Shown here piece after piece: positions 1 through 8,795 of a stretch of 64,000 nucleotides of DNA. The first letter of the stretch is position 1; each line of letters starts with the position of its first letter. Under the pieces are notes generated by a model. It worked only from the letters and a program-made list of their open reading frames with translations. It did no database searches and was not told where the DNA came from. Origin of the DNA: Salipaludibacillus aurantiacus (GTDB taxonomy: Bacteria > Bacillota > Bacilli > Bacillales > Salisediminibacteriaceae); the NCBI RefSeq assembly GCF_900111295.1, contig NZ_FOGT01000015.1, forward strand, positions 1 to 64,000, read 5' to 3'. A program made the position numbers and the translations under genes.

Positions 1-99
1 ACCCTTCACACCTCCACTCAACTATTAAATTATATTTAGTTACAGTTTACATCGAAGAGGAATTTGGTGTCCAAATGATTAAGGGGGCTTAAGAGCATT

Positions 100-225
100 A
101 CCGCTTAATTGTGGCACTTGCCACTTATTTGATGCACTTCACCACTTATTTGAGGCATTCCCGACTTTATTTGATACACTCCACCACTTATTTGCCGCAC
201 TACCCAAAATAGTTTTGCACTCACG
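100..225. repeat. 21-bp tandem repeat, 5-6 units
   Basis: Units of exactly 21 bp begin at 100, 121, 142, 163 and 184, with a weaker sixth at 205. The common core reads CCACTTATTTG followed by GCACT or CACTC. Because 21 is a multiple of three, the minus strand stays open and reads as a 7-residue repeat resembling QISGGVY, but no good ribosome site or conserved product supports a gene. It lies downstream of the yjfB-like gene. Confidence 0.7.
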
Positions 226-249
226 CAAGGCCAGCGATCCGCACAGCAC

Positions 250-281
250 AAAAAAACAGCCCCGAAAGGCCGCTTTTTCTT
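250..281 (-). terminator. Rho-independent terminator after the yjfB-like gene
   Basis: On the minus strand a GC-rich stem (AGCGGCC with GGGGCTG, four-base TTTC loop) is followed by a run of T. It lies directly past the stop codon at 283. Confidence 0.7.
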
Positions 282-282
282 C

Positions 283-483
283 TTACACTTTGGTGTCGAT
301 ACTGCCGCCGAGATGGGGTGGCATCGCATGTTCCATCCGCTGCAACTCTGCGGAGTCTATCAGCTTTTCGAGTGCTTGTCCTTGCTGCCCAGCCTGATCC
401 ATCGATTTTTGCATCATCGAAAGAGAGGCCTGCTGGTTCACTCCCGCCTGGCTAAGGGCAATGGAGAGTGAAGGAATTTCCAT
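283..483 (-). CDS. yjfB: YjfB family protein
   Basis: A 66-residue protein beginning MEIPSLSIALSQ with a Gln/Met-rich helical middle, typical in length and sequence of the YjfB family of Bacilli, whose molecular role is unknown. I chose the ATG at 483 because AGGAGGTGAT lies just upstream; a longer open frame reaching 651 lacks a ribosome site. A SigD-like promoter at 571-596 places it with motility and late-growth genes, as yjfB is in B. subtilis. It stands alone between a terminator and the window edge. Confidence 0.8.
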   Translation of the reverse strand: MEIPSLSIALSQAGVNQQASLSMMQKSMDQAGQQGQALEKLIDSAELQRMEHAMPPHLGGSIDTKV

Positions 484-875
484 CGGATCACCTCCTTTAT
501 ACAAAATTAAGAGAACAGCGTTATACACATCGTTGCATTCATTTACCGGCGAGAGAACGATGTATCTATCATATCGACTTAAATCTCCCGGATTTAATAG
601 ACTGTCCCCCAAAACTGCATCCTCCTGCATATAATTATCACTTAAATACAAATGTAAATATATTTATGCACCTCATATCAAGCCTTCCATTTCCGTTCCA
701 GCTAACCGTCTTTTCATTAAAACTTTCCTTTTTCTCAATAACTGTAGACGATACTCTCCAATAAACACCAAATCTATAAATCCTATTATTTTTATACAAC
801 ACTATTGATTTTTATTCATATACTTGGTATATTTATAACCGTTCTATTTTATTTATACTTTGGAGGTTGCTTTTA
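484..875. other. Intergenic region between divergent genes
   Basis: This stretch of about 390 bases separates the leftward yjfB-like gene from the rightward yjiH-like gene. Apart from the SigD-type promoter at 571-596 it is AT-rich, and I see no further gene. Confidence 0.6.
571..596 (-). promoter_or_regulatory. SigD-type promoter of the yjfB-like gene
   Basis: Minus strand: -35 TAAA (593-596), a 15-base spacer, then -10 TCGATAT (571-577), one base away from the SigD consensus CCGATAT. The start codon lies about 90 bases downstream. Confidence 0.7.
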
Positions 876-2252
876 ATGGCTAACGATTATAATACACAAA
901 CGGTGACAAAATCAGATGAATATTCCTTATCTTTAATGAAATTTTTATTGCCTTCCTTATTCGGGATTCTAATGTTTCTTGTTCCGGTTCCGTTTAACGG
1001 AAGCATTACCATCGGCGTCGGGATTTTAGCAGAAACGATCCAGTCGACTTTCGCTGACATCATTCCTTTGTTTATGACGGGTGTGATTATACTGTCGGCA
1101 GCCGGCGCATTAATCACGAAAACAGTGAAGCCGGCCTGGATCACGAATAATGAAGCGATGCGAAACCTTTTTGATATCTCAGCGTTCTGGCTCCTTGTCC
1201 GAGTCATTGGTTCGGTTTTCGCGCTCATGGTTGTGCTCGAGGCTGGCCCGGAAATGATCATTGCGCCATTCACAGGAGGAACTGTCCTGTTTGAACTGGT
1301 TCCTGTATTGATGGCATGGTTTTTATTTGCCGCCTTATTCATGCCGTTTTTGCTGTCATTCGGTTTAATGGATTTTATCGGCACGCTTTTACGTAAATTT
1401 ATGCAGCCTGTATTCAAACTGCCTGGCCGTTCGGCGGTTGACGCGAGTGCGTCCTGGATGGGCGCCGGGCCTGTCGGTGTGTTAATTACCACCCAGCAGT
1501 TCGAACAAGGGTATTATACAAAGCGTGAATCATCGGTTATTTCAACGAACTTTTCGATTGCTTCAATCGCCTTCAGCCTTGTTATTATCAGCTTCATCGG
1601 CCTTGAAGCGTATTTCGTACCGTTTTACCTGACAGTAACACTTGCTGTCTTTGTGGCAGCAGTCATCATGCCGCGCATTCCGCCGCTGTCCCTTAAGAAG
1701 GATGACTATCATGAACCTGTCGGGAAACAGATCACTGAAGCTGCTCCTAAAGATGAGTCGACGCTCTCATTCGGCCTGAAGGTTGCAGTGGAAAAAGCGA
1801 ACAGCGTGAAGAGCCTTGGAAGTGTCATGCAAAAAGGCGCCACTAACGTCCTCGATATGTGGCTTGGCCTCATACCGGTCGTGATGACACTTGGAACGAT
1901 TGCTTTAATACTCGCGGAATTCACCCCGCTCTTTGTGTGGCTGTCCATGCCAATTGTTCCTCTGCTTCAGCTGCTGCAGCTTCCGGAAGCACAGGCGGCA
2001 GCTCCTGCGATGGTCGTCGGGTTTGCGGACATGTTCCTGCCTGCAGTCATTGGAAACGGCATTGAAAGTGAATTGACACGGTTCGTTATTGCGGGCGTCT
2101 CAATCAGCCAGCTCGTCTATATGTCCGAAATTGGTGTGTTAATTATGCGGTCAAAAATTCCGCTCAGTTTCTGGGAACTTGCCGTGATTTTTATCCAGCG
2201 TACAATTATCACCCTGCCAATTATTGCCGGGATTGCCCACCTTATTTTTTAA
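876..2252 (+). CDS. YjiH family membrane protein (nucleoside-recognition/Gate domain)
   Basis: A 458-residue integral membrane protein with about ten hydrophobic segments. It has the length and general pattern of the YjiH family, whose members carry Gate (nucleoside-recognition) domains and are thought to move small solutes. No substrate has been assigned. The ATG at 876 is preceded by GGAGG; an upstream TTG at 867 is too close to that site. The aminotransferase gene follows 75 bases later without a terminator, so the two are probably cotranscribed and the transported compound may be an amino acid or amine. That substrate link is inference. Confidence 0.75.
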   Translation: MANDYNTQTVTKSDEYSLSLMKFLLPSLFGILMFLVPVPFNGSITIGVGILAETIQSTFADIIPLFMTGVIILSAAGALITKTVKPAWITNNEAMRNLFDISAFWLLVRVIGSVFALMVVLEAGPEMIIAPFTGGTVLFELVPVLMAWFLFAALFMPFLLSFGLMDFIGTLLRKFMQPVFKLPGRSAVDASASWMGAGPVGVLITTQQFEQGYYTKRESSVISTNFSIASIAFSLVIISFIGLEAYFVPFYLTVTLAVFVAAVIMPRIPPLSLKKDDYHEPVGKQITEAAPKDESTLSFGLKVAVEKANSVKSLGSVMQKGATNVLDMWLGLIPVVMTLGTIALILAEFTPLFVWLSMPIVPLLQLLQLPEAQAAAPAMVVGFADMFLPAVIGNGIESELTRFVIAGVSISQLVYMSEIGVLIMRSKIPLSFWELAVIFIQRTIITLPIIAGIAHLIF

Positions 2253-2327
2253 TTGTTGAACGGCACTGAGACTGTTATGCTATGGCAGTAGCAATTATTT
2301 TTCGTGAAAAAACAGGAGGCTTTATTC

Positions 2328-3617
2328 ATGGCTATAAATGCAGAAGAATCGTTGAAAAAGCGGATGAGTGACCGGCTGGCGCCAAGCATGGCTAAAGACC
2401 ATCCGAACCTTCCTGTGATTAAGGAAGAAGGCTGTTATTACTACGGCGCTGACGGAAAAACATACCTGGATTTTACGTCAGGCATTGCCGTGACCAATAC
2501 CGGGCACCGCCATCCAAAAATTGTGGAAGCCATTAAGAACGGGGCAGATTTATTAACCCACGGTCCTTCCGGTGTTATTATGTACGACTCGATTTTAACG
2601 CTGGCGGATAAGCTGGCAGAGGTGATGCCGGGAGAAATCGACTGCTTTTTCTTTGGAAACAGCGGGACAGAAGCCATTGAGGGCGCATTAAAACTGGCCA
2701 AGTTCGTCACGGAACGAACCGCAGTAGTGTCCTTTACAGGCGGCTTCCACGGCCGGACGTTCGGCGCGATGGGAGTCAGCACCTCTAAGAGCAAGTACAG
2801 GAAACATATGCAGCCCAACATGAACGCGTTTCAGCTCCCTTACGCTGATCCTGAGCTGACGGAGGAAGAAAATATAGACAACCTGGACAAGCACCTTGAT
2901 AACCTTTTCGCCCATCAAGTGACCCCTGAAGAAGTTGCCTGCATGATCGTCGAACCGATTTTGGGAGAAGGAGGCTATATCGTGCCGCCTGCAGCGTGGC
3001 TCAAAAGAATCCGCGAGCACTGTTACAAGCATAACATTCTTCTGATTTTTGACGAGGTCCAGACAGGGTTTGGACGGACCGGCCACTGGTTCGCGTCACA
3101 AGCTTTTGATGTAACGCCTGATATTCTCGCAGCAGCAAAGGGAATTGCTTCAGGCATGCCGCTCGGAGTCACTGCGGCTTCAAAAGAACTCATGCAGAAA
3201 TGGCCGCTCGGCGCCCACGCGACAACTTTTGGCGGAAATCCGATTGCCTGTGAAGCCGGCATTGCCACGATCGAGGTGTTAACGGAAGAGAACTTGCTGG
3301 AAAACGCACAGGAAATGGGCGATTACGCTGTTTCCCGTCTGGAAAAAATGAAAGAAGACCATCCGACCTTAGGGACGATCCGGGGAATAGGGTTAATGAT
3401 CGGCATTGAAATCATTAATCCCGAAACAGGAGAAGCCGACGGCGGCGGCCTTATGGAAGTCCTTGATCTCGCCCTTGAGGAAGGCGTCCTCTTTTACTTC
3501 TGCGGCAACAAGACGGAGGTTATGCGCATGATCCCACCGCTTATTGTTACAAAAGAGCAGATAGATGAAGGGTTGGAAAAGCTGGATAAGGCGCTTAACA
3601 GGTTTGAGAATTCATAA
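2328..3617 (+). CDS. Class III PLP-dependent aminotransferase (GabT/ArgD-like)
   Basis: A 429-residue fold-type I aminotransferase. Visible motifs are [13 protein letters not shown] (cofactor phosphate binding), [12 protein letters not shown] with the aspartate near 242 that contacts the PLP ring nitrogen, and [13 protein letters not shown] with the Schiff-base lysine near 271. It resembles 4-aminobutyrate and acetylornithine aminotransferases, but the exact amino donor cannot be decided. No gabD or arg genes adjoin it. The ATG at 2328 follows AGGAGG; a GTG at 2304 precedes that site and is rejected. It ends the yjiH operon and is followed at once by a strong terminator. Confidence 0.85.
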   Translation: MAINAEESLKKRMSDRLAPSMAKDHPNLPVIKEEGCYYYGADGKTYLDFTSGIAVTNTGHRHPKIVEAIKNGADLLTHGPSGVIMYDSILTLADKLAEVMPGEIDCFFFGNSGTEAIEGALKLAKFVTERTAVVSFTGGFHGRTFGAMGVSTSKSKYRKHMQPNMNAFQLPYADPELTEEENIDNLDKHLDNLFAHQVTPEEVACMIVEPILGEGGYIVPPAAWLKRIREHCYKHNILLIFDEVQTGFGRTGHWFASQAFDVTPDILAAAKGIASGMPLGVTAASKELMQKWPLGAHATTFGGNPIACEAGIATIEVLTEENLLENAQEMGDYAVSRLEKMKEDHPTLGTIRGIGLMIGIEIINPETGEADGGGLMEVLDLALEEGVLFYFCGNKTEVMRMIPPLIVTKEQIDEGLEKLDKALNRFENS

Positions 3618-3621
3618 CAAA

Positions 3622-3656
3622 AAGAGGTTGAGGAGCCGTTCCTCAACCTCTTTTTT
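3622..3656 (+). terminator. Strong Rho-independent terminator
   Basis: A perfect 12-bp stem (AAGAGGTTGAGG with its complement) is followed by TTTTTT. It closes the yjiH-aminotransferase operon and separates it from the CRISPR array. The stem is symmetrical and could stop transcription from both sides. Confidence 0.9.
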
Positions 3657-3768
3657 GCTTACTTTTTATTCCTCTTAATTCCTTTAATGAGCTCTTAGGT
3701 ACTTAAATTGTACTTAAAAGATTTGGTTTCAGGCTCAAAAATCTCTTCTAAAAAGTCTTTCGAGATTT

Positions 3769-5792
3769 TTAAATATATACATCCACATGGATGCGACTTA
3801 ATGACATATAATTCCCTCCATTCGTGATGCAATTTCAATCCACGCATCCACATGGGATGCGACACGGGAAACGATCTCAGAGCGTGTTAGCTTTAATATA
3901 TTTCAATCCACGCATCCACATGGGATGCGACGTTTATTGAGATAGTACACCTTTTCCGTGTCTCTATTTCAATCCACGCATCCACATGGGATGCGACCCC
4001 ATCTTTTCACGGATGGAATCGACCATATCTTGATTTCAATCCACGCATCCACATGGGATGCGACTTGGGTGTGAGTAAGGACACTTTTTATAAATGGAAA
4101 TTTCAATCCACGCATCCACATGGGATGCGACACAGGAGTTGCAAGCGCCGTACTTGTCCGATACAATTTCAATCCACGCATCCACATGGGATGCGACAAA
4201 AACTTGTACGTGAGGGTAAATGGCATGGTGATTTCAATCCACGCATCCACATGGGATGCGACTGAAACTAAATTCCATATAAATGACAACGATGCGATTT
4301 CAATCCACGCATCCACATGGGATGCGACTTGCTGTACTGGTTAAACTCTAGCCCGCCTTTGAGGTCATTTCAATCCACGCATCCACATGGGATGCGACAT
4401 AACGATAAGACAGGCGAGCAGAGTATTAAAAAGGTCATTTCAATCCACGCATCCACATGGGATGCGACGTCTGCTTGCGGTTCTTTGACTCCTGGTGTTC
4501 CTATTTCAATCCACGCATCCACATGGGATGCGACTCACAGCCTCAGAAGCGTTCTTGTCTCAACAGATTTCAATCCACGCATCCACATGGGATGCGACGC
4601 CAATCTTTTCCAAGGGGATTGGGAAGGATTGTGGATTTCAATCCACGCATCCACATGGGATGCGACTTGCCGGTATTCAAACACATTTCGCATGTTATCA
4701 TTTCAATCCACGCATCCACATGGGATGCGACTCGGGTATATCCTTTTCTTCTCCGAAAAAATAGATTTCAATCCACGCATCCACATGGGATGCGACTCGC
4801 CCACGATATTAAATGTATACGGGGTGTTATCATTTCAATCCACGCATCCACATGGGATGCGACAAACGATGGATAAGGTAATGGGAGTCAGTCAAACGAT
4901 TTCAATCCACGCATCCACATGGGATGCGACCAGACAACCGGCGTGTGATCGGCTGGACGGTCATATTTCAATCCACGCATCCACATGGGATGCGACCCCT
5001 TCGTGCTTAGTCACCCACACGATGACAGGATTTCAATCCACGCATCCACATGGGATGCGACCTACTCATTCTACAACCACCAAAACCACAGTTATATTTC
5101 AATCCACGCATCCACATGGGATGCGACGTCCTACACTTCGCCCTTGCTGATACGTCACCTTAATTTCAATCCACGCATCCACATGGGATGCGACTCGGTT
5201 TCATTAGCTTTAGTTACTTGTAGATTTTATTTCAATCCACGCATCCACATGGGATGCGACGGACTTCAATCAGGTGTAGATGTAAATACATTAACATTTC
5301 AATCCACGCATCCACATGGGATGCGACCATCGGTAGAATGTCAATATGGGGGTGACTTCATATTTCAATCCACGCATCCACATGGGATGCGACGCTGAGT
5401 GGAAGTTATGCGAGAGTCATAGGCGGATTTCAATCCACGCATCCACATGGGATGCGACGATATAACTAACATAATCGTGTCCATGTTTTCACGGCGGATT
5501 TCAATCCACGCATCCACATGGGATGCGACGTTCCAGTGCCTAAAAGAGCGACAAAGCCGAAAATATTTCAATCCACGCATCCACATGGGATGCGACCAAT
5601 ACTAGGGAGTAATCTATCATCTTGTAACTATTTCAATCCACGCATCCACATGGGATGCGACAATTCCAATTTATGTTCACCCCCTCTTTATAAGGATTTC
5701 AATCCACGCATCCACATGGGATGCGACCGACTTCTTACCTGACTACAGATACAACACCGAATTTCAATCCACGCATCCACATGGGATGCGAC
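3769..5792 (-). CRISPR. Type I-C CRISPR array: 30 repeats plus a degenerate terminal repeat
   Basis: Thirty 32-bp repeats, apparently identical, start at 3832, 3900, 3966 and onward to 5761. The repeat-to-repeat period is 64-71 bp, so spacers are about 32-39 bp. On the minus strand the repeat begins GTCGCATCCC, has a 7-bp stem CGCATCC/GGATGCG around CATGT, and ends ATTGAAAT, the 3' handle usual for type I-C. Transcription is therefore leftward, from the leader next to cas2. A thirty-first repeat near 3769-3797 has lost one C and its 3' half, as expected for the oldest end. The short open frames read across the array are artefacts of the repeat. Confidence 0.97.
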
Positions 5793-5952
5793 TGCGAAAT
5801 AAGAGTCTAAAGAACCACAACTAAGGTAGTTTTCTTCCTCTAAATGCGCTTAGTTATATAAAAACATATTTTTCCTTTAGAAAGACTCGGGATTTTAAGA
5901 GCAAATTTAAGTGCGAACCTACCTGAAAACAGATGTGCACTTTGTATTCGCA
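5793..5952 (-). promoter_or_regulatory. CRISPR leader
   Basis: About 160 AT-rich bases lie between the cas2 stop and the first repeat. On the minus strand an 8-bp inverted repeat, AGTGCGAA (5947-5954) and TTCGCACT (5910-5917), overlaps the cas2 stop and encloses a GTGCAC palindrome. Leaders next to the newest repeat hold the array promoter and integration signals. The exact promoter is not resolved here. Confidence 0.75.
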
Positions 5953-6252
5953 CTAAAATATTAACGGGTCTTCAAGGTCTAATGATTCTTTTATCCCAAT
6001 ATGCTCAACTTTGGACTTATAATTATTACCTAACCTGTAAAATCTCAAACTGTCTTCATTTTCATCAATGATTTCACATAACTCAATTTTAAGCATAGTG
6101 AATTGAGTTGAATCAATCACGCATTCAAAAACAGAGTTCTGAACCCTTTGACCATATTTTTGACATACTTTAGCTACTTTTCGCAGTCTTCTTTCACCCG
6201 CGCAGCTCATGGTGCTAACATCATAAGTGATTAGCACAAGCAATTTATACAC
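5953..6252 (-). CDS. cas2: CRISPR-associated endoribonuclease/adaptation protein Cas2
   Basis: A 99-residue protein of normal Cas2 length. The first beta strand LVLITYDVS carries the conserved aspartate of the ferredoxin-like fold, and RVQNSVFECVID is the second typical block. Cas2 forms the bridging dimer of the Cas1-Cas2 integrase that inserts new spacers at the leader end. The ATG follows the cas1 stop directly (6253/6252), so the genes are translationally coupled. It is the last cas gene before the leader and array. Confidence 0.95.
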   Translation of the reverse strand: MYKLLVLITYDVSTMSCAGERRLRKVAKVCQKYGQRVQNSVFECVIDSTQFTMLKIELCEIIDENEDSLRFYRLGNNYKSKVEHIGIKESLDLEDPLIF

Positions 6253-7284
6253 CTACTTCCATAAGAAAGGTGGATATTGATCAATATCTCCACGTAAGTA
6301 TCTGGCTAACAATAATGCCTGAACATGAGGCATTAATCCCCACTCAATTTTTTCTCCAAGAAAAGGATGCGTAATCTTATCTTTTTTACGGTTTTGCCAA
6401 GCTTTCAAAAACTCTTTTCTGGAATTATCCGTGAATAAAACAGCTCCATTTTCCTTTTTATAAAAATCTTTTTCACTCATTACTTTTTTATTGATAAGTG
6501 ACAAAACAAACCTGTCGGCGTATACACCTCTCAGTTCTTCCATTATATCCAATGCTAAAGAAGCTCGCCCCGGTCTGTCCCGGTGTAAAAAACCTACATA
6601 AGAATCTAATCCAGCTCCCTCCAACGCCGAAGCTGTATCATTCGCTAACAGTGAATAAGCAAAAGAAAGCATGGCGTTAACGGGGTCCATAGGAGGTCGG
6701 CGTGTTCTTTTAAGAAAGCTGAAAACGTCTTTTTGATGCAATATCATCTCATTAAATACTCCGTTGTAAGAAACAGCTCCCTGCCCTTCCAACCCTCTTA
6801 AAGCTTCTAGGTTTTCACATTTTTTAACCTCATTCATAATTAAGCTTAGATGTTTGGACACTTCTTTAAATTTTGGTACATTTATCCGAAGAGGATAATC
6901 TCTTGTTACTCTTTCCAAGATCCATTTAGTGTTGTATAGTTTTCCAAGTATAAAATTCCTCGCAATTTTGGCGGACTCTTTTTCACTTTCAGATAGACGG
7001 TACTGGCTTTTACGTAAAACGACATTTCCTCTGCTTTCTCCAATAACCTTAGCTAAAAAGCGCCCAGACATTGTAAAAAATGTTAGGGAGATATTATTCT
7101 TAGCACAATACCCCATTAACGCAGGACTCGCTCCTGTATAACCGAAAGTTACGATCGACTCCAAATTATGAAGGGGAAGCCGGCCCAGTTTTTCTTCATC
7201 TTTTAACAACACAACATTTTCACCGTTTAGTGATAAATAAACGTCCGGCTGAGTCACAAATAACGTATTTAAAAGTTTTTTCAT
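6253..7284 (-). CDS. cas1: CRISPR-associated integrase Cas1 (type I-C)
   Basis: A 343-residue Cas1. The likely metal ligands are visible: E166 in GLEGQGA, H234 in GFLHRDRPGR and D246 in LALDIMEE. The N-terminal beta domain begins KKLLNTLFVTQPDVYLSL. Cas1 is the catalytic subunit for spacer integration and in I-C systems works with Cas4, which checks the PAM and sets prespacer length. Its start overlaps the cas4 stop by four bases. The length and motifs are intact, so adaptation should be functional. Confidence 0.96.
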   Translation of the reverse strand: MKKLLNTLFVTQPDVYLSLNGENVVLLKDEEKLGRLPLHNLESIVTFGYTGASPALMGYCAKNNISLTFFTMSGRFLAKVIGESRGNVVLRKSQYRLSESEKESAKIARNFILGKLYNTKWILERVTRDYPLRINVPKFKEVSKHLSLIMNEVKKCENLEALRGLEGQGAVSYNGVFNEMILHQKDVFSFLKRTRRPPMDPVNAMLSFAYSLLANDTASALEGAGLDSYVGFLHRDRPGRASLALDIMEELRGVYADRFVLSLINKKVMSEKDFYKKENGAVLFTDNSRKEFLKAWQNRKKDKITHPFLGEKIEWGLMPHVQALLLARYLRGDIDQYPPFLWK

Positions 7285-7940
7285 TCTGAAAGTTTCCTTT
7301 CAATATACGTTTGTACAGATTGTTTTTTCATCAATTCCGGAAGGCAAACTTGCTGCAAAGAACAACTATTACAAAAAGCCCCTGTTTTAACTCTAGGTGT
7401 ATGTCTTTTCCTATAGTAATGGTGCATTTCTTTTATAGTCCTTTTTACCAAATCCTTTTCTTTTTCCGTAAATTCAATGGCTAATCGGTGTTTTGTTTCC
7501 CCATAATACACATAACCTCTATTAACGGAACAGACTAGCATCTCTTCTAAACACATAGCTTGAGCAGTCAGTTGTAAAATATCTTCTTCACCACGTTTAG
7601 GTTTACCTCTTTTATATTCAACTGGAACAGGTATGAAAGTACCTTCATATCCTTGAATAGGTACTCCCTGACTATCTTCAATAAATTCAACAACATCACA
7701 CAGTCCTGTTATACCAAGGTCCCTCGACTGGATAGGTAAACCACGCACAATCACTTTTTCCTTGCGGCGTTCTTTAATCAGTGGCTGATCAGCTTTTTTG
7801 TGCAAATATTGTCCTTCAATTGTTTTGACGTTTTCCTCCCATTGCTGTTCAATATGAATAAGAGCCCATTGCCGTTTACAAAACTTGAAGTGCTGAATTC
7901 CCGACAACATCAGATAATTTTCTTCATTCTTATAGACCAT
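7281..7940 (-). CDS. cas4: CRISPR-associated exonuclease Cas4
   Basis: A 219-residue RecB-like nuclease with a 4Fe-4S cluster. One cysteine lies near the N-terminus (C21 in FKFCKRQW) and three at the C-terminus in CNSCSLQQVC. The nuclease motifs are GLCDVVE and PVEYKRGK, with the histidine near 47 in GQYLHKKAD. Cas4 trims prespacers and selects those next to the proper PAM. The start at 7940 lies inside the end of cas7 (11-base overlap), and its 3' end overlaps cas1, so the adaptation genes are tightly coupled to the interference genes. Confidence 0.94.
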   Translation of the reverse strand: MVYKNEENYLMLSGIQHFKFCKRQWALIHIEQQWEENVKTIEGQYLHKKADQPLIKERRKEKVIVRGLPIQSRDLGITGLCDVVEFIEDSQGVPIQGYEGTFIPVPVEYKRGKPKRGEEDILQLTAQAMCLEEMLVCSVNRGYVYYGETKHRLAIEFTEKEKDLVKRTIKEMHHYYRKRHTPRVKTGAFCNSCSLQQVCLPELMKKQSVQTYIERKLSE

Positions 7941-8793
7941 TTAATTCTTCCAATTTTAGTCCTTCCAACTCTTTGATATTAACTGTATAATCATCGAATG
8001 TTCTAGGTTCCGATACTGTACTGCTAACTTCTAAAGCTCGGTGAACTTTAGCCGCTGAATATTGCCCTAATTTTGAATTATGTTCCCACCAGAGTACTTT
8101 ATGAATTTCCATACTTCCTTCGGGTCTTGCTGAAGAAGCATCATTTTCAAAAAGTGTAACAAGCGCTTCCTTGATTTTATTAGAATCAGAAATGGTAAAA
8201 CCTGTCTTTTCAGCAAGCTGGGTATTAATGCTACCGTGAAATACGTACACACCGAAGTCCACCCTATGTTTCATCCCCATCGTGTCCGAGCCCCGTTCTT
8301 TTCCTGGTTCTGAGTTGACGCTTTTCGTAATCTGCATACTTGTTAAATCGATGGGATCTACGCTAGTGGCAGTATGGATTGAGACAGGACCACGTACCCC
8401 TACAGAAACGCCAGTCCCAGTACCCGAACCTTTATATGCAAATACTTGGCCAAATCCCCGAACATCGATCCACTCCTTACAAGCTATTTCTGCAAATTCT
8501 TCCGCTTGACTGTCTTTCGATTTTAATATATCAGCCAGTTCTTTCACCGACTCTGCTCTTTCTTTTAAACTTTTAAAAGAGTCTACACGTTTGTCATTTG
8601 ACTGCACAAAAACATATTCTCCCATATCCTGTAAACGGTTACGAATCTTACGCTTAATAGCCACATCTGAAATTTCCCCATGTCCGTCATAGTTTTGCCT
8701 TGGACGATTTCCATTTAACGGATCTCCATTAGGATTCGCCTTAGTAACAGACATAACAACTGAAAAATCGATTTTATGATCAAGTACACTCAT
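7930..8793 (-). CDS. cas7: Cascade backbone protein Cas7 (Csd2, type I-C)
   Basis: A 287-residue Csd2/Cas7 protein. The N-terminus KIDFSVVMSVTKANPNGDPLN and the region NRPRQNYDGHGEISDVAIKRKIRN are characteristic of the family. Several copies coat the crRNA spacer and form the helical backbone of Cascade. An AGGAGG site at the end of cas8c precedes its ATG, only two bases after the cas8c stop. Family length is normal. Confidence 0.95.
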   Translation of the reverse strand: MSVLDHKIDFSVVMSVTKANPNGDPLNGNRPRQNYDGHGEISDVAIKRKIRNRLQDMGEYVFVQSNDKRVDSFKSLKERAESVKELADILKSKDSQAEEFAEIACKEWIDVRGFGQVFAYKGSGTGTGVSVGVRGPVSIHTATSVDPIDLTSMQITKSVNSEPGKERGSDTMGMKHRVDFGVYVFHGSINTQLAEKTGFTISDSNKIKEALVTLFENDASSARPEGSMEIHKVLWWEHNSKLGQYSAAKVHRALEVSSTVSEPRTFDDYTVNIKELEGLKLEELNGL

Positions 8794-8795
8794 TT

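Noticed and set aside
105-329. 74-residue minus-strand frame with 7-residue repeats
   Set aside because: It runs through the 21-bp tandem repeat and the yjfB terminator and has no ribosome site.
3969-5742. Several long open frames with repeated FNPRIHMGCD, FQSTHPHGMR or SIHASTWDAT segments
   Set aside because: They are translations of the CRISPR repeat in different frames and have no ribosome sites.
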